Shown here: piece by piece, positions 19,534 through 31,310 of the stretch
Layout: the number at the start of each line of letters is the position of its first letter
Numbering within the stretch: the stretch's first letter is position 1
Source: Silene noctiflora
Lineage: Eukaryota > Streptophyta > Magnoliopsida > Caryophyllales > Caryophyllaceae
Direction of reading: 5' to 3'
DNA length: 32,238 nucleotides
NCBI GenBank assembly: GCA_009801015.1
Contig: VHZZ01000069.1
Coordinates: 75,778-108,015, forward strand
Notes under the pieces: generated by a model
Told to the model about the DNA's origin: nothing
The model's input: only the letters and a program-made list of their open reading frames with translations
Database searches by the model: none
Made by a program: the position numbers and the translations under genes

Positions 19534-21368
19534 CTAATGTAGAGAATGTTGCAATCTTCTCATCACAACTGACCTGTAAAACACCCTTGTTCTGAAGTAC
19601 AGACTCAAGGCAAAAAGAAACCCAAGAAAACTGACAAATGCTAAGATAAAGAAGGATACTCTGAAGCAATGAATTCCGAAGCAAGACCCGATGTCTCCTG
19701 CTTTTTCATCGTATAGCCGCCCAACAACCCAGACCGACAAAATGTAAGTGCCTACAGGACACGCAATGGCGATGGTGTTGAAAATGGTGCCCATATGTGC
19801 AACCCCGAAAACCTCTGAGGTTACAGTAGGCATCATACTCCACTGTGCTCCATAGCAAATTCCCACAAGTACTGTTCCGATGTACAAGCTTCCTGACAAT
19901 CCAGTCGCGATGGTGAGATGTCCTCCTGCCATAATTGCCAGTGTGATCGCTATCATTATTGGCCTAGGCCACTCTTTTTGGTGCAGCAACACATCTGATA
20001 TGTAGCCTGTTCCAAATTAAACCAACATTAACTAATACGACCTGAAATGACCCAAAATGAAAATTACATCGACTGAATTTTACTTGACAGTATAAAAAGA
20101 GCTGAAAAGGAACACACACCTGCTCCAAATCGGCCGAGGAAATTCCATATGGACCATAATGAAACCAGTGTATTGATCTGCACTATGTTAAATCCAAAGG
20201 ACTGACCTATCTGGCTCATGTTATTTATCGTCGCAAGACCTGAACCCATTCCACAGGACATAGCCGCAAACAATAGCCAGAAGTTAAGTCTTTTCATGGC
20301 CTCAACGATGTTCACGCTTTCCCTATCAATCGAAGAACCAGGAAGCTCTTCATATTCCTCATGAACCATAAATTTTACAGGAGCAATTGAGTTAGAACTG
20401 TGTAGTACGAATGCACTTTCTTCTGTATGTAATGTGTCGGTTATTATGTCGTTGCTGATAGCTTCTACAGCAATTTTTAGAGGCAATGAAAGTAGCATTA
20501 ACATACCCACAAGTGTAAAAAATCGTCCCCAAGTTGGGAAATTGAAGATGTTTTCGAGTATGATGATGATCATCATATATGCAGCTAGGAATAGCGCGAT
20601 TATGGACAAACCGTTGAGGTATTTCTTTTCGTCATTAGCTCTGATTTCGGGGGAGATTCTGACCAGAAACATTAGAGACAAAGTGAGAGTACTTGGCAAC
20701 AACGCGAGCATGAGGATGAATGAGCTTGGATTGCCCTTGAAAAAGGCTTGATGAACTTGGATCAACATTGCTCCACTAAGTCCACTGAAACCCTGAGAGC
20801 AAAAAAGTCGAAAATATCCATAAAAAAATCACAAATAAGAAGAAAAAAATCGACAAATATGAGGAAATACCTTCATAATTCCAACAATAGTTCCACTGTA
20901 CTCAGGAAAATTCTGAACAGCAGTGACAACATTCGCGGTATTAAAAAACGTCTGAGAATGGGCAGCAACCAACATGAAAACACACATGACACCAACAGGC
21001 GGTTTATGAATCGCCCCAACCACAGACAACCACATAAGAAAGTAACCCAAGAAACACTGAACTGAACCCACCACAAGAACCACCCACGGGCTACCACAGC
21101 AGCCACCACGCTGGTTGCGAACAGAGGTGACAGCAGAATACAGGAGACCAGAAAGCACACCAAAATTGGCACCGAGGTCTTTAAACACAGAGATAGTGTC
21201 AAGGGTTGACTGATCATACGACTGAGAGGACTTTATAGCGGCCGAGTATATACTAAAGGTGTAGGACCAACCTGTCATCGCTTGTATCCATATACTTGCC
21301 ACAGTTGCGACCCATCTGCTTTCGCTGCTGATGATGTTGATTGAGCTATCCATGGCATATTGGTCCAT
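19534..21368 (-). CDS. NFD4-like / nodulin-like major facilitator superfamily transporter (3 exons)
   Basis: Exons 20871-21368, 20120-20792 and 19534-20006 join through two short GT-AG introns (78 and 113 bp), giving 547 residues. Seen: an N-terminal nodulin-like domain beginning WVATVASIWIQAMTGWSYTF, with STLDTISVFKDLGANFGVLSG and a Gly-rich WVVLVVGSVQCFLGYFLMW helix; after the first junction GFSGLSGAMLIQVHQAFF; a long loop of acidic and Ser residues before RESVNIVEAMKRLNFWLLF; then the second MFS half (GSGLATINNMSQIGQSFGF, LGRFGAG|YISDVLL, AHMGTIFNTIAIACPVG). Order and length fit the plant NUCLEAR FUSION DEFECTIVE 4-like group. Substrate unknown. ATG at 21368 is used; a second Met at 21353 is possible. 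A 137-bp broken copy of its 5' end lies at 16657-16793. Confidence 0.9.
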
Positions 21369-21385
21369 TAACAGGTAATTATTGA

Positions 21386-22424
21386 TATGCTTTTTTCGGT
21401 TTAATCATATCATATTTTTAGATTGACAGGAAGTGTTGTTGATGTCAGTTGGACCCTCCCGCATTATAAAAAATGGTTGCTAAGCTAATCCAATACTAAA
21501 TACTTTAATTAAAACGGGTCCATGATAAACACTTTATTGCTTTTGTATTACACCTAGCATTTCCAAACATATAGAAAACAGACTAAATTTGTGTCGAAAC
21601 ACGGGTTGTTTTGCAGATTTAGACTTCTTATGCTCAAGTTTCAACTACTGTCAAGTCCCACCACGCTAGCTCGCGCTATTAGTCAGTCTATGACTATTTC
21701 AGTTGCGTAGTCAGGGCTTGATAACTCGAATTTATTTTGCTTTGAGGAATCAGTCATAATTTGTTATCGCTCAGTCGCTTACATCCGATTTACTCATTTG
21801 ACTTTCTAAGATCAAAGTTTCATTACTTCGACCATAAACATGAAAAACAAATTCCGAAAATTTAAAATATGACACAGGAAATGTCAGGGGTATTGGATGT
21901 AACTTGTAAGTTGAACCTAGATGAATGAAAAACAGGAATGTAACCTGCAAATATCGAGTCAAATATCGATCTTCTACTGCAAGAAATACTACCTGAAGGC
22001 TGCAGAGTGCAAACAGAAATCAGCATTCTAAAAATTCTTCATTAGTCCAGGTGGTTTATGGAATTATGGGACTTATTCTTCCAGTCGTGCAGTGAAACAT
22101 CACGCATTTTCTTGATTTGTCACACTGTTTTATCAGCTGGTTCCTGATTGAGTCGGGTTTGTCGGGTTTGGGAGCTTCTGCACATGCAGCAGAACAAGTT
22201 CTTCGGATGTCAAACTCTTGCCAGTTTCATATTACTTCATCGCATGTCTTTGAGTTTGAGGTCTACCCATGGTGGCCACTGGCCAAATTTGATATAAATA
22301 TGCGCTTGGCCTTTTACTGATTCGCGATTCGCTCTTATAATATGTGTCTTATACTCTTTATGTGTATTTTTTAGTAAGCGACATGATAAATTTCGCTCTT
22401 AACAATTCGCAATCCATAAGGTAG
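21386..22424. other. Upstream of the transporter; no gene recognised
   Basis: Includes the transporter's promoter region; a minus-strand TTTATAAT at about 21464-21471 is a possible TATA box. The stretch 22080-22320 is less AT-rich and carries a 67-codon open frame (22117-22320) that resembles nothing I know. It might be a captured gene fragment, but no boundaries are visible. Confidence 0.45.
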
Positions 22425-23262
22425 CCTAGTGGATCCGGAAATCCTGGTTCTACCTCACGGATATGGATCATCTTTTTTTTTTTCTCTCTATTTCTTTCCG
22501 TTTCCTCTTTAATGGGCCGGGTGCCTTGAAGAGCATTGCTCCAAGGACATGATCCATGGACAATAGTATGCGGCGTTAGCCAAGGCCCATATTTTTGGCT
22601 AGGTAAATAGCCCCATACTTGGCCAAAGTTAGACCTGGTAAAACCAACACGATCCGTATTTTTTTTTTTTCTAATAAGGCAAGAAAAAAAAACACGATCC
22701 GTATGATTTGAATCAAAACGACTAATCCATGGTACGAAATTAACCTGAATTGTAGAGCCCGAATAAAACTCGAATTAATCCAGCCCGACACAAACTTAAT
22801 CTCGTTGACCAATTGTAGACCCATACCGAAATGACCTACCTAATCCCACCAGACACGAACTTAATCACGTCCCTCGTTTTGCTCATTTTTCATAAAGTTT
22901 TCTGTTTTGGCATTTTTAACTTAATTTTTCATGTTAAGGATGAATAATAACAAAATGAAAAATTAATAACAAGAAAGATTAAATTACGTAAAAAAAAGTG
23001 ACGATTATGAATGAAAAAACTTTAAATGGCCATAACTTTATGTTCTGATGTCCATTCTCGACGTTGTTTTTTTTTTTTCAAATCGTTTATCTCGACGACA
23101 CAGCCATGGGAAAAAAATTGGACTTGTCTATTCATGTAAAAAAACACGAACTATCTGGCCGATCATGTGGTTTAGACTAATATATATTTGTGAAAATTAG
23201 ACTCGGACTCGAATTAAGAAAAAAATCATTTGGATTGATATAATGAATCCGTTGTTAGAAAA
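22425..23262. other. Degenerate repeat-rich DNA
   Basis: Holds a possible hAT-related end (TTAGACCTGGTAAAACC at 22628) with decayed ACCCGACACGAACTTAAT-type words to about 22880. A 200-bp block at about 23028-23185 (CATAACTTTATGTTC, TTATCTCGACGAC, ATGTGGTTTAGACTAATAT) recurs at about 28535-28690. No gene. Confidence 0.5.
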
Positions 23263-23956
23263 TTAGTATAGATCTCGTGCAATAAATGCGCGTTATTTAT
23301 AGAACTTTTACCTTAATATTTTCATATTAAGGTAAAAACCGTCTCATTTTCATATTTCACCTCATTATATTTTCATATTTTCATATATTATTCATTCTAA
23401 ATTTATACCTTAATATTTTCATATTTCACCTCATTATATGTTGATATGAAAAAATAAAAATAAAAAAATGAGTATGTCATGAAATCTTGTTTTTTTATTT
23501 ATTCACAAAATTACTGATTTCATTGTATAACTTTTCTTAAATTATCTTAATGAATTTTTTCATGGAGCTTATACTATTAGTTTATTTTATTTTATTGTTT
23601 TATATAGTGTGTAAGCATGTATCAAGTCATTTTCTAAGAAAAATTAGCAATTTGGTATTTTATAATTTTATACCCTTTTATTTTATTTTGATTAAACATT
23701 GTAATTTTAGAATTTTAGAATTTGAAAAAAATCATGCTTTAAAAGAAAGCTAATACTTTAATGGGAAAATCTTAATTCTTTCCTTATATAAGTATATGGA
23801 GTTTAGAGGGAAAATTTTTGAGAATTTTTTTCTCTTAGTAGTAAGAAGGATTCTTTCGTTATATAAATATGTGGAGTTTCGATTCTTTCCTTATATAAGC
23901 ATGTGGAGTTTATAGGGAAAACTTTTGAGAATTTTATTCTCATGGTAGTAAGGGGA
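23263..23956 (-). mobile_element. Probable non-autonomous Helitron
   Basis: Read on the minus strand it begins TCCCCTTACTACCATGAGAA (compare TCCCCCTTATACTAAAAGAA at 31892) and ends GCGCATTTATTGCACGAGATC...CTAA, matching the Helitron pattern 5'-TC...CTRR-3'. On the plus strand it lies between A (23262) and T (23957), as expected for insertion into AT. Near its 5' end a block is tandemly duplicated with a 108-bp period (from 23774 and 23882). No helicase coding; an open frame at 23550-23753 is not convincing. Confidence 0.55.
23774..23956. repeat. 108-bp tandem duplication near the Helitron end
   Basis: ATTCTTTCCTTATATAAG, TGGAGTTTA, GGGAAAA and TTTGAGAATTTT...CTC, ending in a TAGTAAG word, recur at 23774 and 23882, so the Helitron 5' terminal region exists in two versions. 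Confidence 0.65.
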
Positions 23957-24300
23957 TTACGAAATATGTTGCCTGTTACGTAAATCGTCACCATTTCCAC
24001 GTAACTAGCTTGTTGTGGGACAACATTCAAAAAAAAATTAACGAAAAAAAGCATGAATTTTGACTGTATTATGATCCTCCAAAGTGAAAATGACAACAAT
24101 AATAAAATTATAAATTGGTGGCCTAATAGCCCCTTGACATGTATATGATGGATATGTTTACCAAAACCTAAATTATTACCCAAAATCTTATTTAAAACGG
24201 TATTATCTGTCTTAAGTTTAAGACGAGAATCAAGTATTATAAACGAGAAAAAAGAATAACGTATAGAAAATAACGAAATGTTTGTTCTATTCTACTCTTA

Positions 24301-24544
24301 GGCCTCGTTTGTTGCCTAGCAAAATGTAGGCATTCAATTCTCCTAGGAATTTTGAATGCCTACATAATGGCGGAATTGAACTACCTCGCCCTCCTAGGTA
24401 GTTCACAACTCCTGTGGAATTCAACTCCCACATGCGCAACCAAACGACTTTCCCGAATTCATGTGAATTTGCATACAGAAATACAATTCACGTGAATTGG
24501 AAATTCCGGTGTTAGTTGAATTCCTTGATGAACCAAACGAGGCC
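24301..24544. mobile_element. Tourist-like (PIF/Harbinger) MITE
   Basis: 244 bp bounded by GGCCTCGTTTG and its inverted match CAAACGAGGCC, with TTA target duplications (24298-24300 and 24545-24547), the PIF/Harbinger pattern. The interior contains further inverted words (CTAGGAATTTTGAATGCCTA against TAGGCATTCAATTCTCCTAG; CACGTGAATTG). No transposase. Confidence 0.85.
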
Positions 24545-24809
24545 TTATTATGTACATAAATGGGTGTATAGCTGACTCGTTTTAATCTTAAGACGAATAT
24601 ATTTATCTTAAAAAAATTACTGAATTTATTATTGGATCGTTGATGACCTTGGCGTTTGTTAGTACATCCGTACCATTTGCGCATATTACGGAGTTGAAAT
24701 AAGTACAACTACGTATTATTCATCACATGCATTGTCAAAATGATTAACCGATAAAACGAATAACTTAACGTTCTCATTCCAACCAGGCTAGGTCAACCAC
24801 AATCGAGAT

Positions 24810-25087
24810 ACGCCGTGTTTTTTTCGATTTAATTTTAAATTATTTCGATTCAATTTAACTCTATTTAGTTCAATTCAGTTTCATTCGGTTCAATTTGGCT
24901 CTCCTCTTCACAAATTAACTCTTACTTCAGTTTAGTTTAGTTCTATTAAATTCAGTTATAATAGAATATAATGTCATTAGGGCAGTTTAACTCTATTTAG
25001 TTCAATTCAGTTTCATTTGGTTCAATTCGGCTCTCCTCTTCCAAAAGAAACAGAGCCTTTAGTTATAATATAATGTCATTAGGGCAG
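24810..25087. mobile_element. TTCAGTTTAGTTCAATTC-type MITE with internal 132-bp duplication
   Basis: Low-complexity Y-rich element starting near CCGTGTTTTTTTCG and ending near AAAGAAACAGAGCC. A block beginning TTTAACTCTATTTAGTTC recurs at 24854 and 24986 (period 132 bp), together with ATAATGTCATTAGGGCAG. A relative lies at 27767-27955. Exact ends uncertain. Confidence 0.5.
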
Positions 25088-26758
25088 CTTGGATAGGGAC
25101 GATAACGAATGTAGACTTCACCGTACTCGTATTCCTTAAGGTAGATGTGAGATAGTAGAATGACTTGATTATTATTGCCAAGAACGATAATTATAATATT
25201 TAGTAGGGTGTCTTAAAATCTATTCCAAGAATATTCCTAAATATACTATAGAATACTCTTTATAATACCCATAATACTTTTTAAAATCCTAATAATAACT
25301 AATATAATCCTAATATCTCTCTAATACACCCACTCAGTTAAAACTTAAAACGGGAGATGATTAACGCTTTGACTAGACCAAAAGAGAGTTGATAATGCCG
25401 TTGTAGATGATATAATACCAGGTAAGATAATCCTAACAATAGATCTCCCTTGTGATAGTCACAAGGTTGTGACGTCTTACAAGTTCTTTCCCATTTACGG
25501 TGAAACTATATTCGTATATTAATGGTATTTTTTAATACCTCTTTAATAGTAGAATTTGTATATTAATGATCTTTTTTATGGTGTAAATGCGATCAAACCA
25601 TATTCGCTCTAACAGGTGGAGATTTAAAACCATTTTCAACCCATTTCTTCGAGTATTATTATTGAATTTTAAGAGCAAGACTGTAAGAGGTATACAAATA
25701 TTGTCTTAATTACAAATTACTTACAAGATATAAGTGCCCTTTGACTTTTAGTTATTCAATTTAGTTTTGTAGATAGGCCATTTTTACGCGATTTTAATAA
25801 TAAATTCGTGATTTTTAAAATCTATTGCCAAGTCTGGCCTATATATGCATATATAGAGCTAAAAAATAATCAAGAAATATGGTTAATTGAGATCATATGA
25901 GTAATCGATGTGCCAATATTTTCTTTAAAAAAGAATTTGAAATAAGCAATGATTATAGCCTCTGTTTTAGTGAATAGTTTATATTTGTTTAATTTTGTGA
26001 GGGAAAATAAAATAAATGTAAATTATTAAATGAAATGGGCGAAATAATTTTCATGGTAGATAAATATTATCACAACCACATTCGCTCTAATGAGTCAAGG
26101 TCAAATCAAATTCAACTACATACTCATTTCTTCGAAAAATATTAAAATTTAAGAGTAATGTTGCAAGAACTCCCTACATTTTAATCATTTATATACATTT
26201 GTTGTATATATATATGAGTTATATTTAAACCAAATTAAATGTACAAAATTGATTGAAATTGAGGAAGTAAGATATAAGTACACTTTTACAAATTCTGAGC
26301 GGTGAATTTTAGTTATTTAAACCAATTTCGTAGATAAGCCTTTTTTCATGCGGCTCTAAATGGCAAATTTGTGGCTTTTAAAATCTATTCGTCAAACCTA
26401 TATATGTATCATATATAGAGTGAAACAATTATGATTTGATGAGATAACGAGAGTGATAGAAGAAACAATATTTTGTTTAAAAAATATTGTAATAAACAAT
26501 AATGATCGCGATAAAATATTTAATTTATTGCTCGATATTAAATAATTATATTTAAAAACACAATTATGTGTCGCTCAGCTTATTTGTCATTGACTTCTTA
26601 TATATTCCTATGTAAAAATTAAACGATGCATGATGTGATGTCTAAAAACTATGTTTTTATAATTTAACAAGTTGACATAAAATGTTTTATCATAAATTTT
26701 TTATGTTGTGATACAAAACATTTTCGTCCTAAGTTGACTTTAATCGGTAATTAACTTA

Positions 26759-27481
26759 CTAGTATAGATCTCGTACTACAGTACGGTATTTTTAAAGGGT
26801 TGTGTCCAAAATTTGTAATTAAAATGTTGTCATTAAACATTTTTGCATTTAATAAATCTATTATTATAAAGCTTTGTATTAAGACGAATTCTGAATCAAC
26901 TATAATAGTTGAGAATTCATTTTTTGCGTTTTTTATAAAATTTGGCCTACAACCTTATAGGGGAGTTACATAAAAGTATTTTAGATTATAGGGGATTATT
27001 GATTTATTTTTTCTTTCTATGAGGATTAGTTGAAAAAGTTCGTATCAAATGTACGGGAAGTTTAAGAGAAGTATTGTGTATTGTGCATTTAATTCAATTA
27101 GTATATATATTTTTTTGCTCAAAATAGATTGACTACAATATATTCTTGGTGAAAATAGAAGAGCTTTAATTCCAATTAGTGTAGTCTTTTTTTTTTTTTT
27201 TTGCTCAAAATAGATTGACTACAATATTAATTGACTACAATATATTCTTGGTGAAAATAGAAGAGCTTTAATTCCAATTAGTGTAGTCTTTTTTTTTTTT
27301 TTTTGCTCAAAATAGATTAACTACAATATATTATTACTGAAAATAGAAGAGGATATTTATTAATTGACTATAATATATTATTGCTGAAAATAGAAGAGGA
27401 TATTTTTGAGCAAGGAAGCAGTTGAGCAGGAAAAATAAGCGGAATTACTCTAGACTTGTTAATCTTTTAGTCAATAGAGGA
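26759..27481 (-). mobile_element. Non-autonomous Helitron with minisatellite
   Basis: Minus-strand 5' end TCCTCTATTGACTAAAAGAT resembles TCTCCTATATACTAAAAGAT of the element at 28711. Its 3' end has a palindrome CGTACTGTAGTACG followed by AGATCTATACTAG (CTAG terminus). Plus-strand flanks are A (26758) and T (27482), fitting AT insertion. It contains a poly(T)-bearing tandem repeat (27111-27420), a common Helitron feature. No replication protein encoded. Confidence 0.72.
27111..27420. repeat. Minisatellite, about 86-102 bp units with poly(T)
   Basis: GCTCAAAATAGATT starts at 27117, 27203 and 27305, preceded each time by a T run, followed by ACTACAATATATT and GAAAATAGAAGAG words. The middle copy has an inserted repeat of TTGACTACAATAT. 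It lies wholly inside the Helitron at 26759-27481. Confidence 0.8.
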
Positions 27482-27766
27482 TTAACTCGTAATAATATAC
27501 TTCGTATTATCTGAATTATTGTATCTTCACCCAAATAAATCGACTCGCAACAATAATAATTTCATAAATCTAGTGTCAATATTATATAAGTGCCAATATT
27601 ATTGATCTGATCGTAAACAAGAAGCCAGTACTTCCTCGTAGTTTAATTATTATATGCTTGCCTCCAACTACTCCGTACTTATCAATCAATGAAAAATTGA
27701 AATTGTTAATTAGGTCAACGTTCAAAGTGAGAAGAGTGATTAACAAACACGAGTAACTGAGTAAGA

Positions 27767-27955
27767 TTCCGTTCTTCTCGACTTAATTTCAGCTTATTTT
27801 AGTTCAGTTTAAGTCAACTTTAGTTCAATTCAGTTTAGTTTAGCTCATCTTCACAAATTGTAACTCTTACTTCAATTCAGTTCTGTTCAACTTCATTCGT
27901 CTCAGTTTAATTCAGCTTCATTAAATTTAGTTAAGCTTTGTTTCAGGTGAAAAGA
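27767..27955. mobile_element. TTCAGTTTAGTTCAATTC-type MITE, second copy
   Basis: Begins near CCGTTCTTCTCGACTTAATT and ends near CAGGTGAAAAGAACAAAACC (reversed GGTTTTGTTCTTTTCACCTG), with the same pyrimidine-rich interior as 24810-25087. No target duplication identified. Confidence 0.5.
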
Positions 27956-28064
27956 ACAAAACCCAAGAGATGTAAACTCACATGATTTTATTTTATTTTT
28001 ATCGTTATTAGAGGGGGGTTAATGGATACGGTTGAACCCTCTAAAAATAAACAGTAAGTATTGC

Positions 28065-28233
28065 ATAAGATGAACACTATTTGTCTTCAGTTTAAGATGG
28101 TTAAATACTACGAAATACTACATGGTGGTAATAAAGACAAAATTATTGACATTTTCTAGCTAACTTGTCACATGATTTAGTATGTACTTGACATGTCTTA
28201 AATTTAAGATGGATAGTGTCGTACTGCCGTCCT
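28065..28233. mobile_element. Decayed GACGGATAGTG-type MITE
   Basis: Ends carry ACTATTTGTCTTCAGTTTAAG and, at the other side, CTTAAATTTAAGATGGATAGTG, an inverted pair like those at 18376-18542 but with many changes. Confidence 0.4.
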
Positions 28234-28710
28234 AAATGTGAAAATTGTGAAAAAAATAAATACTCATTCAAGTCCATTTTTTTTGTCTTTTTTTTTTCTC
28301 CGATTTTCTTATTCGAAATTAATTGTCCTATTTTTAAATATAGTAAGTAAAAATAGTGAATACTCGTTATACCTAAATAATGATCATTTATAGTCAAACT
28401 AGGACGAACAACAAAGATGCATTATGATCTAAGCTTGGTATTTCTATCTGGTTTTCCCTGAGCATTCTGAACGAGACCCCATACTGAAAAAATTTGAAGT
28501 AATTAGTCTCATTAAGAACGAACTTTAAACGATCATAACTTTGTTCTTAGGTGTCCGTTTTCAACGATGTTTTTTTTTTCAAATTGCTTATCTCGACGAG
28601 ACGACTGCAATGGAAAAAAAAAATTAGACCTAATCCATTCGTGTAAAAAACATGAAGTGGCCCTAGCCGATTCATGTGGTTTAGACTAATATGAGCGATT
28701 TGACTTACAA

Positions 28711-29331
28711 TCTCCTATATACTAAAAGATTAACACATCTTAAAAATTCCCGCTCAAGTATGTTAAAGAGTACTGAAATATTGCGCTCAATGTTATATTC
28801 TGACTAATTCTTATTCTCTAAATATACCCTAACCAAATCTTTTCTAAATTTACCCACTATTAATTGGCTCTACTAATTAGTTACACTAATAGGCAAATAT
28901 ATACTGTAAATACATATATACCGACAAGATTTACATAATATTCATCAATTTCTAGCCAGATTATCTCGCAAACTCCTCACCTTCTCAATCTCTACCATAA
29001 ATACATATAAGCAGATATTATTTTTACCGGTTTTTTGCAAGGCTAATACGTGTTTTAATTAGATTTTACATCTAAGTTAAATGTATTATTAATGTCATAA
29101 GTTATTCTTAATAATAAAGTATAATAATATTAATAGTTTAAGGCAAAAATAATTTAACTTAAAATGTTTTTTTACAGTAGTAACTTTCTGTTCTACCTCT
29201 TACTAATTATATTAGTACATTATAATATTAAATTAAAAGTAAAGTTAATTTATGCAAATAATTTTATTGAAACTGTCTCTTATAAATTAAATCTAAAAAA
29301 ATACCGTGCTGTAGCACGGGCGCTATACTAG
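28711..29331 (+). mobile_element. Non-autonomous Helitron with intact ends
   Basis: 621 bp starting TCTCCTATATACTAAAAGAT and ending with hairpin CCGTGCTGTAGCACGG (29304-29319) then GCGCTATACTAG. Flanks are A (28710) and T (29332). Flanking DNA TTGACTTACAA / TATATATTAGACATATTATT matches the uninterrupted TTGACTTAGAATATATATTA at about 31219-31240, a natural empty site. No coding capacity. Confidence 0.85.
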
Positions 29332-29610
29332 TATATATTAGACATATTATTACAATCACAATATTACTCTATAAAAGTTTATACTCTCACAACTAGGTCA
29401 ACAACAAAATTTTGAGCTAGAAGCTTTATAGAGTTACTTATTCAAATGAACTCACGAGAGGAATATAACCAATGGGAAATTAATGATCCGATTAATAAAG
29501 TTTTGATTTTATGATGGAAATTTGGAAATTGAATAAATAAATAGAGGTATGTGTTAAATGGGTTAAATCAAGCTATTAGTAAGTTGGCTAAACCATGAAA
29601 GTAAAGTGTA

Positions 29611-29810
29611 CTCCCTCCATCCCGGTAATTTGTCGTTCTATTCCATTTTGGAGTATCTCAATCAATTATTGTTCTTTCTACTTTAAGATTACTTTCATAA
29701 ACAATTTAATATTTCATACTCAATTTGGTCTAATTGTCATTTTATAATTGATTTTTTTCTTAGTCTTTGTGCCAAAACTAAATGATAACAATTAATCGAG
29801 ACAGAGGGAG
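29611..29810. mobile_element. Stowaway (Tc1/mariner) MITE
   Basis: 200 bp flanked by TA (29609-29610, 29811-29812). Left end CTCCCTCCATCCCGG, right end reversed CTCCCTCTGTCTCG, matching the Stowaway consensus CTCCCTCCGT. Confidence 0.85.
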
Positions 29811-29910
29811 TAGGTAACAACTACTTTATGCTGAGAGGCTAAGAGCCCCATGACATGTATGTGATGGGAATGTTTACCGAAGCTTAATTTATTAACACAA
29901 ATTATTATGG

Positions 29911-30088
29911 AAGACGAGCACTATCCGTCACAAGTAGAAGACGGATAGTGTCCCTCTCACAATATGCAAGTGACACTATTTATGGGGTGCTTCATTTCTC
30001 CTCCACTTGCCCTCTCACTTGCCTTATTGTGAGATGAGCACTATCCGTCTTCAACTTATAACGAATAGTGTCCGTTATAAACAAGACG
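29911..30088. mobile_element. Palindromic GACGGATAGTG-type MITE, inverted copy
   Basis: About 178 bp; reversed, it aligns with 8043-8210 along most of its length (CTCACAATAAGGCAAGTG core, AGGAGAAATGAAGCA). Ends: AGACGAGCACTATCCGTC and, reversed, GTCTTGTTTATAACGGACAC. Absent from the matching place in block A. Confidence 0.72.
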
Positions 30089-30594
30089 TTTTGTTTATTA
30101 ATGGGTTTCTATTTGGAACATATTATTGTCCTTAAAATAGTTATAGGGCCGTGGATGACCTAGACGAGTACATCCGTACCACTTGCGCATTTTTTGCAAG
30201 GAAATCCATTGGCTAATAACGTGAAATAATAAGTACAACTACTTATTATTCGTCACATGCATATCAAAGTGATTAATCGATAAACCGAATAATTTAATGG
30301 GGACGATAACGAATGTAGACTTCACCAAACTCGTATTTGTTAAGGTAGAACTCGTAAATATTTATGGTATTTTGTATGGCAGATAAATGTTATTAAATCA
30401 TATTTGTTGTAAGGTGTGGAGGTTTAAAACCAAATTCTAACCATTTCGTCCATTATTATTAAGTTTAATTAAAAGCAATTATATAAGAGGTATATAAATA
30501 TCGTTTACAAGAATATACACTTTTACAAATTTTTGATCACGTGAATTTTAGTTCTTCAAACCAGGATAGTTTTGTAGATAAGCCTTTTTCATGC

Positions 30595-30835
30595 AATTCA
30601 TGGACTATACAACCAGTTGTACCAGTTGTACGGTATAGAATCTGAGCTTTGTAATAAAGTATCCGAGCTTTATGTTAAAGAATACGAGCTTTATTAGAAA
30701 GTAACTGATCTCATTCATTTACACACTAAAAATATAAACTTTGCACTAGCTCAGAAAAAATACTATATAAGCTCGGATTTTTATACCTTGGTTGTACAAT
30801 GCTTATATACAACTGAGTGTATAATCCTATCTGTG
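30595..30835. mobile_element. Mutator-like MITE
   Basis: 241 bp flanked by a perfect 10-bp duplication TTTTTCATGC (30585-30594 and 30836-30845); 9-10 bp duplications are typical of Mutator-like elements. Imperfect inverted ends (GGACTATACAACCAGTTGTA; reversed GGATTATACACTCAGTTGTA). Related block A reads through the site as TTTTTTCATGCGGCTC with no insertion (about 26340). Interior has repeated CGAGCTTTAT words. Confidence 0.8.
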
Positions 30836-31310
30836 TTTTTCATGCTGTTTTAAATGACAAATTTGTGGATTTTGAAATCTATTTGTCAAACCTATATATG
30901 GTTTGATGAGATCACGAGAGTAATCGATAAGGCAATATTTTCTTTAGAAAATACTGTATTAAATAACGATCACAAAATATTTCATTTCTTACTCGAAAAC
31001 AAAACTCTGTTTAAAAACACAATTATGTGCCACTCAGATTGTTTAACATTGACTTTGTAAATAATCTTTAATATGAAAATAAAACGATGATGTCCGACAA
31101 TTATGTTTTTATACTCGAAAGTTGACATAAAATGTATTTATCATAAAATTTTATGTTGTGATACTAAATGTTTTCATCACAATAAGTTGACTTTAATTAG
31201 ATTACTAGTATGAGCTAATTGACTTAGAATATATATTAAAACATATTATTACTCTATAAAAGTTTATAATCTCACAACCTTGTTGTCCACCACGACACCA
31301 CCTAGTTAGT

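Larger units (their letters stand above)
24118..26758. repeat. Degenerate repeat block A (two internal sub-copies)
   Basis: Collinear with 29836-31215: shared words in the same order include GACATGTATATGATGG, GTACATCCGTACC, AATAAGTACAACTAC, GACGATAACGAATGTAGACT, TTTTGTAGATAAGCC-like, AAAAACACAATTATGTG, GTTGACATAAAATG and TTTTATGTTGTGATAC. The segment with the TAGTTATT...GTAGATA and CCTATATATG words occurs twice here (about 25560-25860 and 26040-26420). Noncoding throughout; nature of the original unit unknown. Confidence 0.7.
29836..31296. repeat. Degenerate repeat block B
   Basis: Collinear relative of block A (24118-26758), beginning at GACATGTATGTGATGGGAAT and running past ATATATATTAAAACATATTA, which matches the DNA around the Helitron at 28711-29331. 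It is broken by the MITEs at 29911-30088 and 30595-30835, which block A lacks. Partial similarity continues as block C. Confidence 0.7.

Noticed and set aside
20434..21065. Plus-strand open frames opposite the transporter
   Set aside because: They are antisense to well-supported exons of the NFD4-like gene.
22420..22460. Box A/box B-like words suggesting a tRNA gene or SINE (TAGCCTAGTGG, GGTTCTACC)
   Set aside because: The two boxes are only about 10 bp apart, too close for a polymerase III promoter, and no target duplication was found.
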